NCBI RefSeq assembly: GCF_014696355.1
Contig: NZ_JACJQA010000024.1
Span: 1-64,000, forward strand
Length of the DNA stretch: 64,000 bases
Reading direction: 5' to 3'
DNA from: Pseudanabaena sp. FACHB-1998
Lineage (GTDB): Bacteria; Cyanobacteriota; Cyanobacteriia; Pseudanabaenales; Pseudanabaenaceae
The translations under genes were made by a program, and so were the position numbers. Within the stretch, counting starts at the first letter, position 1; the number at the start of each line of letters is the position of its first letter. Below are positions 51,015 to 59,088 of this stretch, one piece after another. The notes under the pieces were generated by a model. That model ran no database searches. It was not told the origin of the DNA and saw only the letters and a list, made by a program, of their open reading frames with translations.

Positions 51015-53420
51015 CTATTTTTGCTTGAGTATAAGTAAAGTAATGTCGTCATAGATTTTTTGTGTGCCAATATGCGATCGCAGATCCTCGATAACCGCCT
51101 GACGAATGACGATCGCCGAACCCGCCACATTCCTCACCACAACCTCACATAAGCGCTCCACACCATAGAGTTGACGCTGTTCATTTTCTGCTTCCGTAAT
51201 ACCATCGGTATACAGCACCATCACATCCCCTGCATCTAAATGGATCTGCTTTTGATCCACAAAATCAATAATTTCCTTCTCTAAACCGATGGGAAATCCT
51301 AAATCGATCGTATCAAACCTTTCTAACGTTCCATTCTTGCGAGCTACGATAATCTCTTCATGTTGACCACTTAATGTCAACTTCCCATGCTCATAATCGA
51401 TCAAGGAGAGAGTTAAATTCTTGTCTGAAGACATTCTTTGAACATTGCCATAAATAGTACGATTCAACGTATCCAGAAACCGCACGGGATCTTCTTCATT
51501 ATTTTCGAGTAAAGTACGCACCGCAGTTTGTACCATGATCATTAACATGCCGCTTTCCAGCCCATGCCCTGTGACATCGCCAATCCCAATTTTGATGCGT
51601 TCGTCCTGCTGCAAAACATCATAGTAGTCTCCTCCTACTTCGGCAGCAGGCTCCATAAAGCCCGCAATATCCAAGCCCCTGATTAAAGCTAGCTCTTTGT
51701 CCTTGGGCAAGATCATCTCTTGAAGCTTACGAGTGACATTTAACTCGCTACTCATACGGAGGTTTTCTTCCTTCAGCAAATTATTTAACGCAATAATTTG
51801 TTGGTTGGCTTTTTCTAGGGCGAGTTCCGCAGTTTTGCGCTGACTAATATCTTCAACCGTACCTTCGTAATAAAGAATTTTTCCCTGACTATCTCTCAAT
51901 GCTCTTACATTTTCACTAATCCAAATAGGAGAGCGATCGCGTTTATATACCTGTGACTCAAAGCCCTTGATGGTGTCATTTGCCTCCATTAATTTTTGAA
52001 AAACTTGGCGGCGATCTTTTTCCACATAAAGTTGAGCTTGAATATCTACAATTTCCTCCAGCAATTGCTCTACAGATTCATAGCCATAGATTCGGGCGAG
52101 AGCTAAGTTAACGCTGATATACTTGCCATCCACAGTAGTTTGGAAAATCCCATCAACCGAGTTTTCAAAAATGCTACGATACTTTTCCTCGGACTCCTTA
52201 AGGGCGATCGCCACCTTGTTAAACGATCGCACAACCATGGATAGCTCATCTTTACTATCTAATTTAATGATACTTGTACCCCCTGAAGTCATTTGTTTAG
52301 AAGCAATATCTAACTGATAGACAGTTCGCATCACCGATAGATAAAAGCCAATAAACAAGTAGATAATGGCAACCATCACCACCGCTACAAAATTAACAAT
52401 AAATTGCTTCCGATCCTTAAGTCCTTGAATTCGATCTATTAAAAGCTCATCAAGACGCTCTACCAAATCTCCCCACAACGTAAAGCTGCTTTCAAAAGCG
52501 CTTTGCATTTCTGTTTGATAAAGTGGTTCTTTGGAGGATAGATTAATGTCTTGAGTCGCTAATTGACTGGTATATGCATTAATCTCACTGATAATCACTA
52601 CAAAATTTCGTAGCGATCCACCTAGCTCCTTACGCAAATTGCCACGGGGATTATTTTGAAAAGCTCTTTCAAGGTTTGCCGCCAGATCGTTGTTGTAGTC
52701 GCTGAGTAAGCTCGATAGAGAGATCAATGTAGCTCTTTTTTCGTTGCTGATCTCTTGCTTAAAGAGGATTTCCGATTCAACCTTCATCACCTTGTAAAGC
52801 AAACTTTGCATTTCAGGTAATTTAAGGCAAATAGCATCCATGAGATAGTAAGTATCTAAATCTGGATCGAGAATGAGATTTGAATAATCAATAATATGTC
52901 TACGAAATTGATTAATTGATTCAATTAATACATCATGATTGCGAAATCCTAAAAATTCTTGACTATCTATCAATGATTGCCATTTAAAGCGAATATCGTT
53001 TAGTTTACGCTCAGTTTGTAAGATTTTCCCCAATTTAATATCGATATCTGTTAAAGTTTGCAGCTTTTCGTCAATTTTTTTTTGCAAAGTTAGAAAAGAT
53101 TCGGTGGTTGCTGACTGGTCTAGACGCTGAGAATCTTTATAAAATTCTCTTTGTAAGAGTAATTGCCTTTGAGGGATGTATTGCCAAAGCTGATTTATGG
53201 GACGGAGATAAGTATTTCCATAAATTTCTTTTTGGGTAAACTCTATACGACTATCTAATTCAGTAATCAGGAAATTCATCACTAATGCTAGTGGTAAGAC
53301 AAATAACAGGCTGATCACTAAAAATTTCTGAGGATATTTCAGATGGTTCATGACTGCTATTGCTGGTTTAAATAGCTTCATATTTTGTGTGCGATAGTCT
53401 TCTAGGCTAGTTCTTGGCAT
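51015..53420 (-). CDS. PP2C/SpoIIE-type serine phosphatase with membrane sensor, HAMP and PAS
   Basis: An 801-residue regulator. Membrane spans at about 33-50 and 345-365 enclose an extracytoplasmic helical sensing domain. HAMP (about 365-415) and PAS/PAC (about 420-545, YRSIFENSVDGIFQTTVDGK ... YYEGTVEDISQRKTAE) follow, then a coiled-coil linker and the SpoIIE phosphatase (about 575-800). Metal-binding motifs are EVGGDYYDV, IGIGDVTGHGLESG and LYTDGITEA. Targets are usually anti-sigma antagonists (STAS proteins). None is encoded nearby. Confidence 0.92.
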   Translation of the reverse strand: MPRTSLEDYRTQNMKLFKPAIAVMNHLKYPQKFLVISLLFVLPLALVMNFLITELDSRIEFTQKEIYGNTYLRPINQLWQYIPQRQLLLQREFYKDSQRLDQSATTESFLTLQKKIDEKLQTLTDIDIKLGKILQTERKLNDIRFKWQSLIDSQEFLGFRNHDVLIESINQFRRHIIDYSNLILDPDLDTYYLMDAICLKLPEMQSLLYKVMKVESEILFKQEISNEKRATLISLSSLLSDYNNDLAANLERAFQNNPRGNLRKELGGSLRNFVVIISEINAYTSQLATQDINLSSKEPLYQTEMQSAFESSFTLWGDLVERLDELLIDRIQGLKDRKQFIVNFVAVVMVAIIYLFIGFYLSVMRTVYQLDIASKQMTSGGTSIIKLDSKDELSMVVRSFNKVAIALKESEEKYRSIFENSVDGIFQTTVDGKYISVNLALARIYGYESVEQLLEEIVDIQAQLYVEKDRRQVFQKLMEANDTIKGFESQVYKRDRSPIWISENVRALRDSQGKILYYEGTVEDISQRKTAELALEKANQQIIALNNLLKEENLRMSSELNVTRKLQEMILPKDKELALIRGLDIAGFMEPAAEVGGDYYDVLQQDERIKIGIGDVTGHGLESGMLMIMVQTAVRTLLENNEEDPVRFLDTLNRTIYGNVQRMSSDKNLTLSLIDYEHGKLTLSGQHEEIIVARKNGTLERFDTIDLGFPIGLEKEIIDFVDQKQIHLDAGDVMVLYTDGITEAENEQRQLYGVERLCEVVVRNVAGSAIVIRQAVIEDLRSHIGTQKIYDDITLLILKQK

Positions 53421-53601
53421 ACCGCAGCCTCTTAAAACTTGTCTATTTAGTTCTCAATTTTATACTCTTAGTGACCTTAAATCAGTCTGAGAAAGCTGAG
53501 TTTGTGATCAATAGAGACAACAAAACCTAAGTTTTGAATCGGTTACTCCTCCCTTTCACTCCATAGAATAAGCACTATAGCTATAGCTTATAGCTAGTCT
53601 T

Positions 53602-53652
53602 GACCCCAAGAAGCGAGTGGCGGCGCAAAGCTCCGCCACTCGCTTCTTGGGT
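53602..53652. repeat. Hairpin repeat of the GAAGCGAGTGGCGGCGC family
   Basis: ACCCCAAGAAGCGAGTGGCGG and complement around CGCAAAGCT, followed by TTTTGGTTTGTCCTAATGCA. First of two hairpins in the 582-bp gap 53421-54002. Beyond 53771 the gap is AT-rich upstream sequence with TTAGGTTAAGATTAGGTTAA. Confidence 0.8.
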
Positions 53653-53694
53653 TTTGGTTTGTCCTAATGCAAATAACTACAGCTATATAAAAGT

Positions 53695-53770
53695 GAAATA
53701 AGTAGGCGTGCGCGGCGAAGCCGCGCACGCCTACTTATTTCATTGGGAGTAAGTAGCTAGGCGTAATTTA
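53695..53770. repeat. GC-rich palindrome with conserved right flank
   Basis: GAAATAAGTAGGCGTGCGCG-GCGAAGC-complement (53695-53741), then GAGTAAGTAGCTAGGCGTAA, a flank that recurs at 21412 and, inverted, near 15146. Confidence 0.75.
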
Positions 53771-54002
53771 GTGGTGTAGTTTTCTAACCTCTTCACTAGG
53801 AACAGATCGTAAAATAAGCCGTCTTAATGGATTAAGCTTAGGTTAAGATTAGGTTAATAAAAAATATTGTCGATCATAATATTCATAGTTATTAACTTGA
53901 ATCCCTAAAAGCTAATGAAACCGCCTACTTAAAGGCGAATCTTTCAGGATCTTTAAGACTACTCACCCATTTACCTTGAGTTGCTATCTAAGGAGGGAAA
54001 TT

Positions 54003-54218
54003 ATGTCTCATACAAAATTTATGTTTCCCCAGTCCCGTTACTACGGTACTTTTACTCCAGAAAACTTGATGTTTAATGCCAATTTGCAAGAGTTTTCCCA
54101 TCGAGTCAGCATAATTTGTGCGTTAGAAACTGGCGGCAAGTTATCAGCCCACGAGGCTTATTCAAAGATTGAAGAGCTATGGCAGCAATTAAATCAGTCA
54201 AAGCAAAATTTACTCTAA
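54003..54218 (+). CDS. DUF7219 family small protein
   Basis: A 71-residue protein. FMFPQSRYYGTFTPENLMFN, then ANLQEFSHRVSIICALET and GGKLSAHEAYSKIEELWQQL, match a cyanobacterial family of unknown function (DUF7219). The start at 54003 is chosen because a near-perfect Shine-Dalgarno, AAGGAGG, lies 6 bp upstream. An open extension of nine codons (from 53976) covers that site and is unlikely. A long palindrome follows the stop codon. Confidence 0.8.
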   Translation: MSHTKFMFPQSRYYGTFTPENLMFNANLQEFSHRVSIICALETGGKLSAHEAYSKIEELWQQLNQSKQNLL

Positions 54219-54228
54219 GCCACTACTT

Positions 54229-54290
54229 TTAAACAGGGTCGAGATTGATACGCAGCAGATCTGCTGCGTATCAATCTCGACCCTGTTTAA
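54229..54290. terminator. Long palindrome downstream of the DUF7219 gene
   Basis: Perfect inverted repeat with 31-bp arms (TTAAACAGGGTCGAGATTGA and onward), 10 bp after the stop codon. Terminator-like in position. Between it and the SRP RNA (54291-54398) nothing else is evident. Confidence 0.75.
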
Positions 54291-54398
54291 TTTTGCGCTC
54301 CAGCCAAAACCCCAAATGGCTACATCGGGCTACAAAATTTATGTGTGGATTTGCCAACAATTAATCTAACTTTCACGCTTAGTGCTAATCTTATAGAT

Positions 54399-54495
54399 GG
54401 CTCGGATCTATGCGATCTTAACGCCCGAATCGTGTCAGGGTCGGAAGGCAGCAGCACTAAGGGATGCTTAAGATAGGCGTAGTACCCGGGCTACT
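54399..54495 (+). ncRNA. ffs: Signal recognition particle RNA (4.5S type)
   Basis: The domain IV signature GTCAGGGTCGGAAGGCAGCAG closely matches the conserved SRP apical loop. The flanks pair into one long stem: GGCTCGG with CCGGGCT, CTATGC with GCGTAG, TCTTAA with TTAAGA. The length of about 97 nt fits the bacterial small SRP RNA, which with Ffh targets membrane proteins. A TTTTTT run ends it. TTATAG just upstream may be the -10 box. argG starts 35 bp after it. Confidence 0.93.
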
Positions 54496-54529
54496 TTTTT
54501 AGGTTTAGAAATGGGTTTAGGAGAGATTC

Positions 54530-55729
54530 ATGGGTCGGGCGAAAAAAGTCGTACTTGCGTATTCGGGCGGCGTTGATACATCTGTATGCATTCCTTATCT
54601 AAAACAAGAATGGGGTGTTGAAGAAGTCATTACCCTTGCGGCAGACCTAGGACAAGGGGATGAGTTAGGCCCCATTAAGCAAAAGGCTCTAGATTCAGGT
54701 GCATCCGTCTCGCTAGTTAGAGATGTAACTAAGGAATTTGTCACGGACTATGCATTTCCTGCAATTAAGGCAAATGCGCTTTATGAAAGCCGTTATCCTT
54801 TAACAACAGCATTAGCCCGTCCTCTGATTGCCAAGATTTTGGTAGAAGCAGCAGCAGAATATGGAGCGGATGCCGTTGCTCATGGATGTACTGGTAAAGG
54901 AAATGATCAAGTGCGATTTGATGTATCGATCGCGGCTTTGAATCCTGATCTTAAGGTGCTAGCTCCTGCTCGCGAGTGGGGTATGAGTCGTGAAGAAACG
55001 ATCGCCTATGGTGAAAAGTTTGGTATTCCTTCACCCGTTAAAAAGTCCTCACCTTTTAGCATCGATCGCAACTTGCTTGGACGCAGCATCGAGGCAGGTC
55101 CTCTAGAAGATGCTTGGAACGAGCCACCCGAAGAAATTTATGACTTCACCAAGGCGATCAGCGATACTCCCGATGAGCCAACCTATACAGAAATTGGCTT
55201 TGAGAAAGGACTTCCCGTATCGCTCGATGGTCAAGCCCTTGAGCCAGTGGAATTAATCACTAGACTCAATGCGATCGCTGGCGGTAATGGCTATGGACGC
55301 ATCGACATGGTAGAAAATCGCCTCGTGGGAATCAAGTCTCGCGAAATCTACGAAGCTCCTGCGATGTTGGTGTTGATCCATGCTCACCGTGATCTCGAAA
55401 GTCTCGCCTTGCCCTCTGACCTAGCGCAGTACAAGCGTAGTGTCGAAGAAACCTATGGCAAGATTATCTACAACGGCTTATGGTACAGCCCCCTCAAAGA
55501 TGCCCTTGATGCTTTCATCGATAAGAGCCAAGAGCGGGTCACAGGCGTAGTTCGCGTCAAGTTCTATAAAGGCAATGCAACTATTGTCGGTCGCAAGTCG
55601 GTTAACTCCCTCTACGACGAAAACCTTGCCACCTACACCAGTGCTGACCAATTTGACCATAAAGCCGCCGAAGGTTTTATCTATGTCTGGGGTCTGCCAA
55701 TCCGTGTATGGGCGCAGAAAACCAGATAG
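54530..55729 (+). CDS. argG: Argininosuccinate synthase
   Basis: A 399-residue enzyme joining citrulline and aspartate with ATP, the penultimate arginine-synthesis step. The N-terminal ATP pyrophosphatase loop [14 protein letters not shown] is clear, with [28 protein letters not shown] and [15 protein letters not shown] as further family blocks. Full length. The adjacent SRP RNA is unlikely to be related in function. Confidence 0.96.
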   Translation: MGRAKKVVLAYSGGVDTSVCIPYLKQEWGVEEVITLAADLGQGDELGPIKQKALDSGASVSLVRDVTKEFVTDYAFPAIKANALYESRYPLTTALARPLIAKILVEAAAEYGADAVAHGCTGKGNDQVRFDVSIAALNPDLKVLAPAREWGMSREETIAYGEKFGIPSPVKKSSPFSIDRNLLGRSIEAGPLEDAWNEPPEEIYDFTKAISDTPDEPTYTEIGFEKGLPVSLDGQALEPVELITRLNAIAGGNGYGRIDMVENRLVGIKSREIYEAPAMLVLIHAHRDLESLALPSDLAQYKRSVEETYGKIIYNGLWYSPLKDALDAFIDKSQERVTGVVRVKFYKGNATIVGRKSVNSLYDENLATYTSADQFDHKAAEGFIYVWGLPIRVWAQKTR

Positions 55730-55749
55730 GTAGCTAACATTCCGAATAA

Positions 55750-55780
55750 AAGAAAGGCGGCGCAACGCGCCGCCTTTCTT
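55750..55780. terminator. Hairpin downstream of argG (AAAGGCGGCGC family)
   Basis: AAGAAAGGCGGCGC-AAC-GCGCCGCCTTTCTT, 20 bp after the argG stop codon. Same core as hairpin B at 13914 and 15102. Confidence 0.75.
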
Positions 55781-55847
55781 CTATGGGGATTTGGCAACAG
55801 CAAACATTTTGAGGCTTTGACTTTGATGTCCGTGCAAAGCGCTGTAA

Positions 55848-55888
55848 ACTTTAAGAGAGGTTTGCCTAGCAAATCTCTCTTAAAGTTT
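55848..55888. repeat. Palindrome upstream of the PH-domain gene
   Basis: AACTTTAAGAGAGGTTTGC-CTA-GCAAATCTCTCTTAAAGTT, ending 13 bp before the chosen ATG. Confidence 0.75.
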
Positions 55889-55900
55889 ATTGGGCGACCT

Positions 55901-56335
55901 ATGACACAAGTACCTTTACCTGAAGAGCGCATCCTGTTTAAAGGAAATCCTGCGGTGATTGGGAGTGTGACTCGACTATTAATCGTAATTTTTACGTTGG
56001 GGATCGGTGCGATCTGGTTCTGGCTAAGATCTATCAATACACAGTATCTAATTACCTCCCAAAGAATTGTTATAGAAATTGGAGTATTTTCAAAAAATAT
56101 TGAAACCCTCGAAATCTATCAAGTTGACGATATCCTATTAGAAAAGCCTCTAAATCAGCGCATTATGGGAACTGGCAATATCATGTTAGTTACTCGCGAT
56201 CATAGTACTCCCCAAGTTTTGTTAGAACGCTTACCTATTGATGTGAGGGAACTGTATGAACAGATGCGTCCATGCATTCAACAGTCTCGATTTCGATTTC
56301 GAGTCCATGACAGCGAAAATCCTAGGGAATTTTAG
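55901..56335 (+). CDS. Bacterial PH-domain (bPH2) membrane protein
   Basis: From the ATG at 55901 (MTQVPLPEERILFKGNPAVI) the protein has 144 residues. A membrane hairpin lies at about 17-40 (VTRLLIVIFTLGIGAIWFWL), then a PH-like domain with YLITSQRIVIEIGVFSKNIE and IMLVTRDHSTPQVLLERL. An upstream in-frame ATG at 55817 would add 28 residues read through a palindrome, so it is rejected. Members are common, with no fixed function. Confidence 0.82.
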   Translation: MTQVPLPEERILFKGNPAVIGSVTRLLIVIFTLGIGAIWFWLRSINTQYLITSQRIVIEIGVFSKNIETLEIYQVDDILLEKPLNQRIMGTGNIMLVTRDHSTPQVLLERLPIDVRELYEQMRPCIQQSRFRFRVHDSENPREF

Positions 56336-56396
56336 GATGTCTCCCGTATAATTTGGTGTAAATCGCCAGATATAAACTCAGGGACGCAAAAGATTC

Positions 56397-57509
56397 ATGG
56401 ATGTAAAAGCCGCAGTTGCCTTTGCCGCAGGTCACCCCCTCAAGATTGAGACAGTCCAGTTAGAGCCGCCTAAGGCTGGCGAAGTCCTAGTCGAAATCAA
56501 GGCTACGGGAGTTTGCCATACCGATGCTTTTACCTTATCAGGTGCTGATCCTGAAGGCTTATTTCCGACTATTCTCGGACATGAAGGTGCGGGTGTAGTG
56601 GTTGAAGTAGGCGCAGGCGTGACTTCTCTGAAAGCAGGCGATCGCGTAATTCCTCTCTATACCCCCGAATGTCGTAACTGTTCCTATTGCCTCAGTGGTA
56701 AAACGAACCTCTGTCAAGCGATCCGCGTCACCCAAGGTCAAGGCTTAATGCCCGATGGAACTAGCCGTTTCTCCATCAATGGTGAAAAAATTCATCATTA
56801 TATGGGAACTTCCACCTTTGCGAACTATACCGTTCTTCCTGAAATCGCACTTGCCAAAATCCGTAATGACGCACCTTTCGAGAAAGTCTGCTATATCGGC
56901 TGTGGAGTCACGACTGGCATCGGTGCGGTAATTAATACCGCCAAAGTTGAATATGGCTCTAATGTCGTTGTCTTTGGCTTAGGAGGCATCGGCTTAAACG
57001 TCATTCAAGCAAGTCGGATGGTCGGCGCAAATATGATCGTCGGCGTAGATATTAATCCTCAAAAACGCGCCCTTGCAGAAAAAATGGGGATGACCCATTT
57101 TGTAAATCCCAAGGAAGTCGAAGGCGATCTCGTTCCCTATCTCGTAGATTTAACTAAAGGCGGCGCAGACTATAGCTTTGAATGTATAGGCAGACCAGAG
57201 ACGATGCGCCAAGCGCTTGAATGCTGTCACAAGGGTTGGGGAGTGAGTGTGATTATCGGTGTAGCAGGTGCGGGTCAAGAAATTAGTACTAGACCCTTTC
57301 AATTAGTCACAGGTCGGGTCTGGAAAGGTACTGCCTTTGGTGGTGCAAAGGGACGAACTGATGTTCCTAAGATTGTCGATTGGTATATGGAAGGTAAAAT
57401 CGATATCGATAGTCTAATTACAAATGTAATGCCCATTGAGCGGATTAATGAGGCTTTCGACCTAATGCACAGAGGCGAGGCAATTCGGACAGTACTAACT
57501 TTCTCTTAA
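56397..57509 (+). CDS. frmA: S-(hydroxymethyl)glutathione dehydrogenase / class III alcohol dehydrogenase
   Basis: A 370-residue zinc-dependent dehydrogenase oxidising the glutathione adduct of formaldehyde with NAD. It has catalytic Zn ligands in [14 protein letters not shown] and [12 protein letters not shown], structural Zn Cys residues in [15 protein letters not shown], and Rossmann loop [29 protein letters not shown] and [20 protein letters not shown] are class III features. Full length. A glutathione-using formaldehyde route is normal in cyanobacteria. Confidence 0.95.
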   Translation: MDVKAAVAFAAGHPLKIETVQLEPPKAGEVLVEIKATGVCHTDAFTLSGADPEGLFPTILGHEGAGVVVEVGAGVTSLKAGDRVIPLYTPECRNCSYCLSGKTNLCQAIRVTQGQGLMPDGTSRFSINGEKIHHYMGTSTFANYTVLPEIALAKIRNDAPFEKVCYIGCGVTTGIGAVINTAKVEYGSNVVVFGLGGIGLNVIQASRMVGANMIVGVDINPQKRALAEKMGMTHFVNPKEVEGDLVPYLVDLTKGGADYSFECIGRPETMRQALECCHKGWGVSVIIGVAGAGQEISTRPFQLVTGRVWKGTAFGGAKGRTDVPKIVDWYMEGKIDIDSLITNVMPIERINEAFDLMHRGEAIRTVLTFS

Positions 57510-57558
57510 GATAGAAGATCGTGGAGTGCAAGCACCGTCATCAACTTGAGGCAACAAA

Positions 57559-57768
57559 ATGGAAAATCAATTAATTGTAAGAGATCGTGAAATTCTCTCT
57601 GGAATACCTGTATTTAAGGGAACTAGAGTTCCTGTAAAGAATTTGGTTGATTATCTTGAAGCAGGAGACTCTCTGGAAGATTTTTTAGATGACTTCCCAA
57701 CTGTGCAGAAAGAAAAAGTAGTGAAGTCTTTAAATCTATCAATCAAATATTATTTGGCGCATGATTAG
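57559..57768 (+). CDS. DUF433 family antitoxin-like protein
   Basis: A 69-residue HTH-like protein. ILSGIPVFKGTRVPVKNLVD and LEDFLDDFPTV match DUF433, the usual antitoxin-side partner of DUF5615 (PIN-like) toxins. Its stop codon overlaps the ATG at 57761 of what should be the toxin gene, but that frame ends after 14 codons. Confidence 0.88.
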   Translation: MENQLIVRDREILSGIPVFKGTRVPVKNLVDYLEAGDSLEDFLDDFPTVQKEKVVKSLNLSIKYYLAHD

Positions 57769-57805
57769 GGAAGTGCTGCTTGATGAGTGCTTGTCCAGAA
57801 AATAA
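57761..57805 (+). pseudogene. Vestigial DUF5615 (PIN-like) toxin
   Basis: ATG at 57761 overlaps the DUF433 stop and reads MIREVLLDECLSRK, then stop. LLDE is the conserved start of DUF5615 proteins, which normally run to about 110 residues with further acidic active-site residues. None of these follows in any frame before the next gene at 57848. The toxin is therefore deleted or truncated, leaving the antitoxin. Confidence 0.6.
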
Positions 57806-57847
57806 AAAGGCTAGTATTATAGATATCTCTAATTACATCAATTAATC

Positions 57848-58045
57848 ATGAAACATATCAAAATTGTGGTAGAAAAACATCCAGAGGGTTATGTGGCTTA
57901 TCCTCTAGGCATTCAAGGGGTTGTAGTTGGTGAGGGAGATTCCTATGAAGAGGCTCTCAATGATGTGCGATCGGCGATCTTGTTTCATGTGGAAACTTTT
58001 GGGCGATCGGTTTTAGATGAGGTTGATGTAGCTTGTTGCTTGTAG
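57848..58045 (+). CDS. HicB-like antitoxin-family protein
   Basis: A 65-residue HicB-fold protein (IKIVVEKHPEGYVAYPLGIQ, GVVVGEGDSYEEALNDVRSA). It lacks a C-terminal DNA-binding helix. No HicA toxin (about 60 residues, dsRNA-binding-like) is visible next to it. Its last 20 codons overlap the 3' end of the minus-strand gene 57985-58419. Confidence 0.82.
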   Translation: MKHIKIVVEKHPEGYVAYPLGIQGVVVGEGDSYEEALNDVRSAILFHVETFGRSVLDEVDVACCL

Positions 58046-58419
58046 CAAAGAAATTCTGTGAAGTCTTTAACTTGCAAAATCGATTCTTCGGGAAGTAGTT
58101 CTAGTAATGCTAAAAGTTGCTGTTTTACTTTATGTTTGTCGCTTTGTTGATGAGCATTTATTGGATTTATTTGATGAGGATAGAGCGTCTCTACATCTAG
58201 GGTGTCACGAAATGATTCGGGATCGTCTTGAGATGCTTCGATCATATCGCCTTCAGTGGTGAACTTTAGCCATCCACCAAATAGTTTGACTAGGTAGGCT
58301 TCACCATCTTTAAATATTTCCACGATCGCACCATCAGTCCCTTGTGGGGCAATTCCACTAGAGTGAAGATGAATGTCTTGATTTAAGGTAACGGAATCAA
58401 ACATTTGAAACTTACTCAT
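57985..58419 (-). CDS. DUF4926-like / DUF2281-like small protein
   Basis: A 144-residue protein. The N-terminal half (QMFDSVTLNQDI, GTDGAIVEIFKDGEAYLVKL) looks like an SH3-like DUF4926 domain. The C-terminal part (LLELLPEESILQVKDFTEFL) is a DUF2281-like antitoxin-type helix pair. A ribosome site AGAGGG precedes the ATG. It converges on and overlaps the HicB-like gene by 61 bp. Function unknown, but the context suggests a toxin-antitoxin remnant. Confidence 0.65.
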   Translation of the reverse strand: MSKFQMFDSVTLNQDIHLHSSGIAPQGTDGAIVEIFKDGEAYLVKLFGGWLKFTTEGDMIEASQDDPESFRDTLDVETLYPHQINPINAHQQSDKHKVKQQLLALLELLPEESILQVKDFTEFLCYKQQATSTSSKTDRPKVST

Positions 58420-58452
58420 GTTTTTCCCTCTTTGCGATGGCGAAGTGGATTT

Positions 58453-58701
58453 TTACACTCGATTATTGACATTCAAGATAGTCAGACCAACAATTTCATC
58501 ATTTTGATAGCGGATTAAAATATCGTCATCTGTGAGTTCGCTATCATCGGCAGGAAGTGCGGGTTGATGAAAATTGATGTATAACACATCGGCTTCGACA
58601 TCATAAAAAGTCCAAGTATTTTTCTTGGGTAGGTTTTTAATTGCATTAGCTAAGTTGAGATAGCTAGGAATTTTGAGAGGGTTTAATGGGAGCGTGACCA
58701 T
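58453..58701 (-). CDS. DUF2283 family small protein
   Basis: An 82-residue protein. TFYDVEADVLYINFHQP, DSELTDDDILIRYQNDEIVG and LTILNVNNR match DUF2283, often found paired with small toxin-like genes. Its start overlaps the end of the upstream gene (58683-58994) by 19 bp, so the two are translationally coupled. Confidence 0.82.
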   Translation of the reverse strand: MVTLPLNPLKIPSYLNLANAIKNLPKKNTWTFYDVEADVLYINFHQPALPADDSELTDDDILIRYQNDEIVGLTILNVNNRV

Positions 58702-58994
58702 ACTTCTTTGCGTTTGTTGAGAGAATTGATACGTTTAGTTAGATAGGCGGTGATGACAAACCCATCTTCTTCTGCTTCTTTGTAAATTGTAACCAAATAC
58801 TTATTATCACCTAGCAGCTTGACTGCTAAAAGTTCACCATTATTGCCTTCTAGAATTTTATCAGGATTTTCTATGGTTTGCATGATTTCGGATTGGAGGT
58901 TGAGAAGTTCGGGATGTCCTGCGGTTATATGTTGCCATCTTTCCTCGGTTAAGCGAATGGTTAGTCCGTTTTTAGCGGATGCGATAAGGGGCAT
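58683..58994 (-). CDS. BECR/RelE-like small protein, putative toxin partner of the DUF2283 protein
   Basis: A 103-residue protein. RLTEERWQHITAGHPELLNL, then GELLAVKLLGDNKYLVTIYK and DGFVITAYLTKRI, resemble small nuclease-fold proteins of the BECR/DUF4258 type. The His in the HITAGHPE motif and a basic C-terminus are typical. The overlap with the DUF2283 gene argues for a two-gene module. Activity is inferred from family resemblance only. Confidence 0.65.
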   Translation of the reverse strand: MPLIASAKNGLTIRLTEERWQHITAGHPELLNLQSEIMQTIENPDKILEGNNGELLAVKLLGDNKYLVTIYKEAEEDGFVITAYLTKRINSLNKRKEVWSRSH

Positions 58995-59088
58995 AGTTTT
59001 TGTCGATTTAGACGACTTCTATAGGTTTCTCGTAATTGGTTTGTCATAGAAATATAAAAAAAGAAAAAGTCCTCACGCCAGAAAGAAC

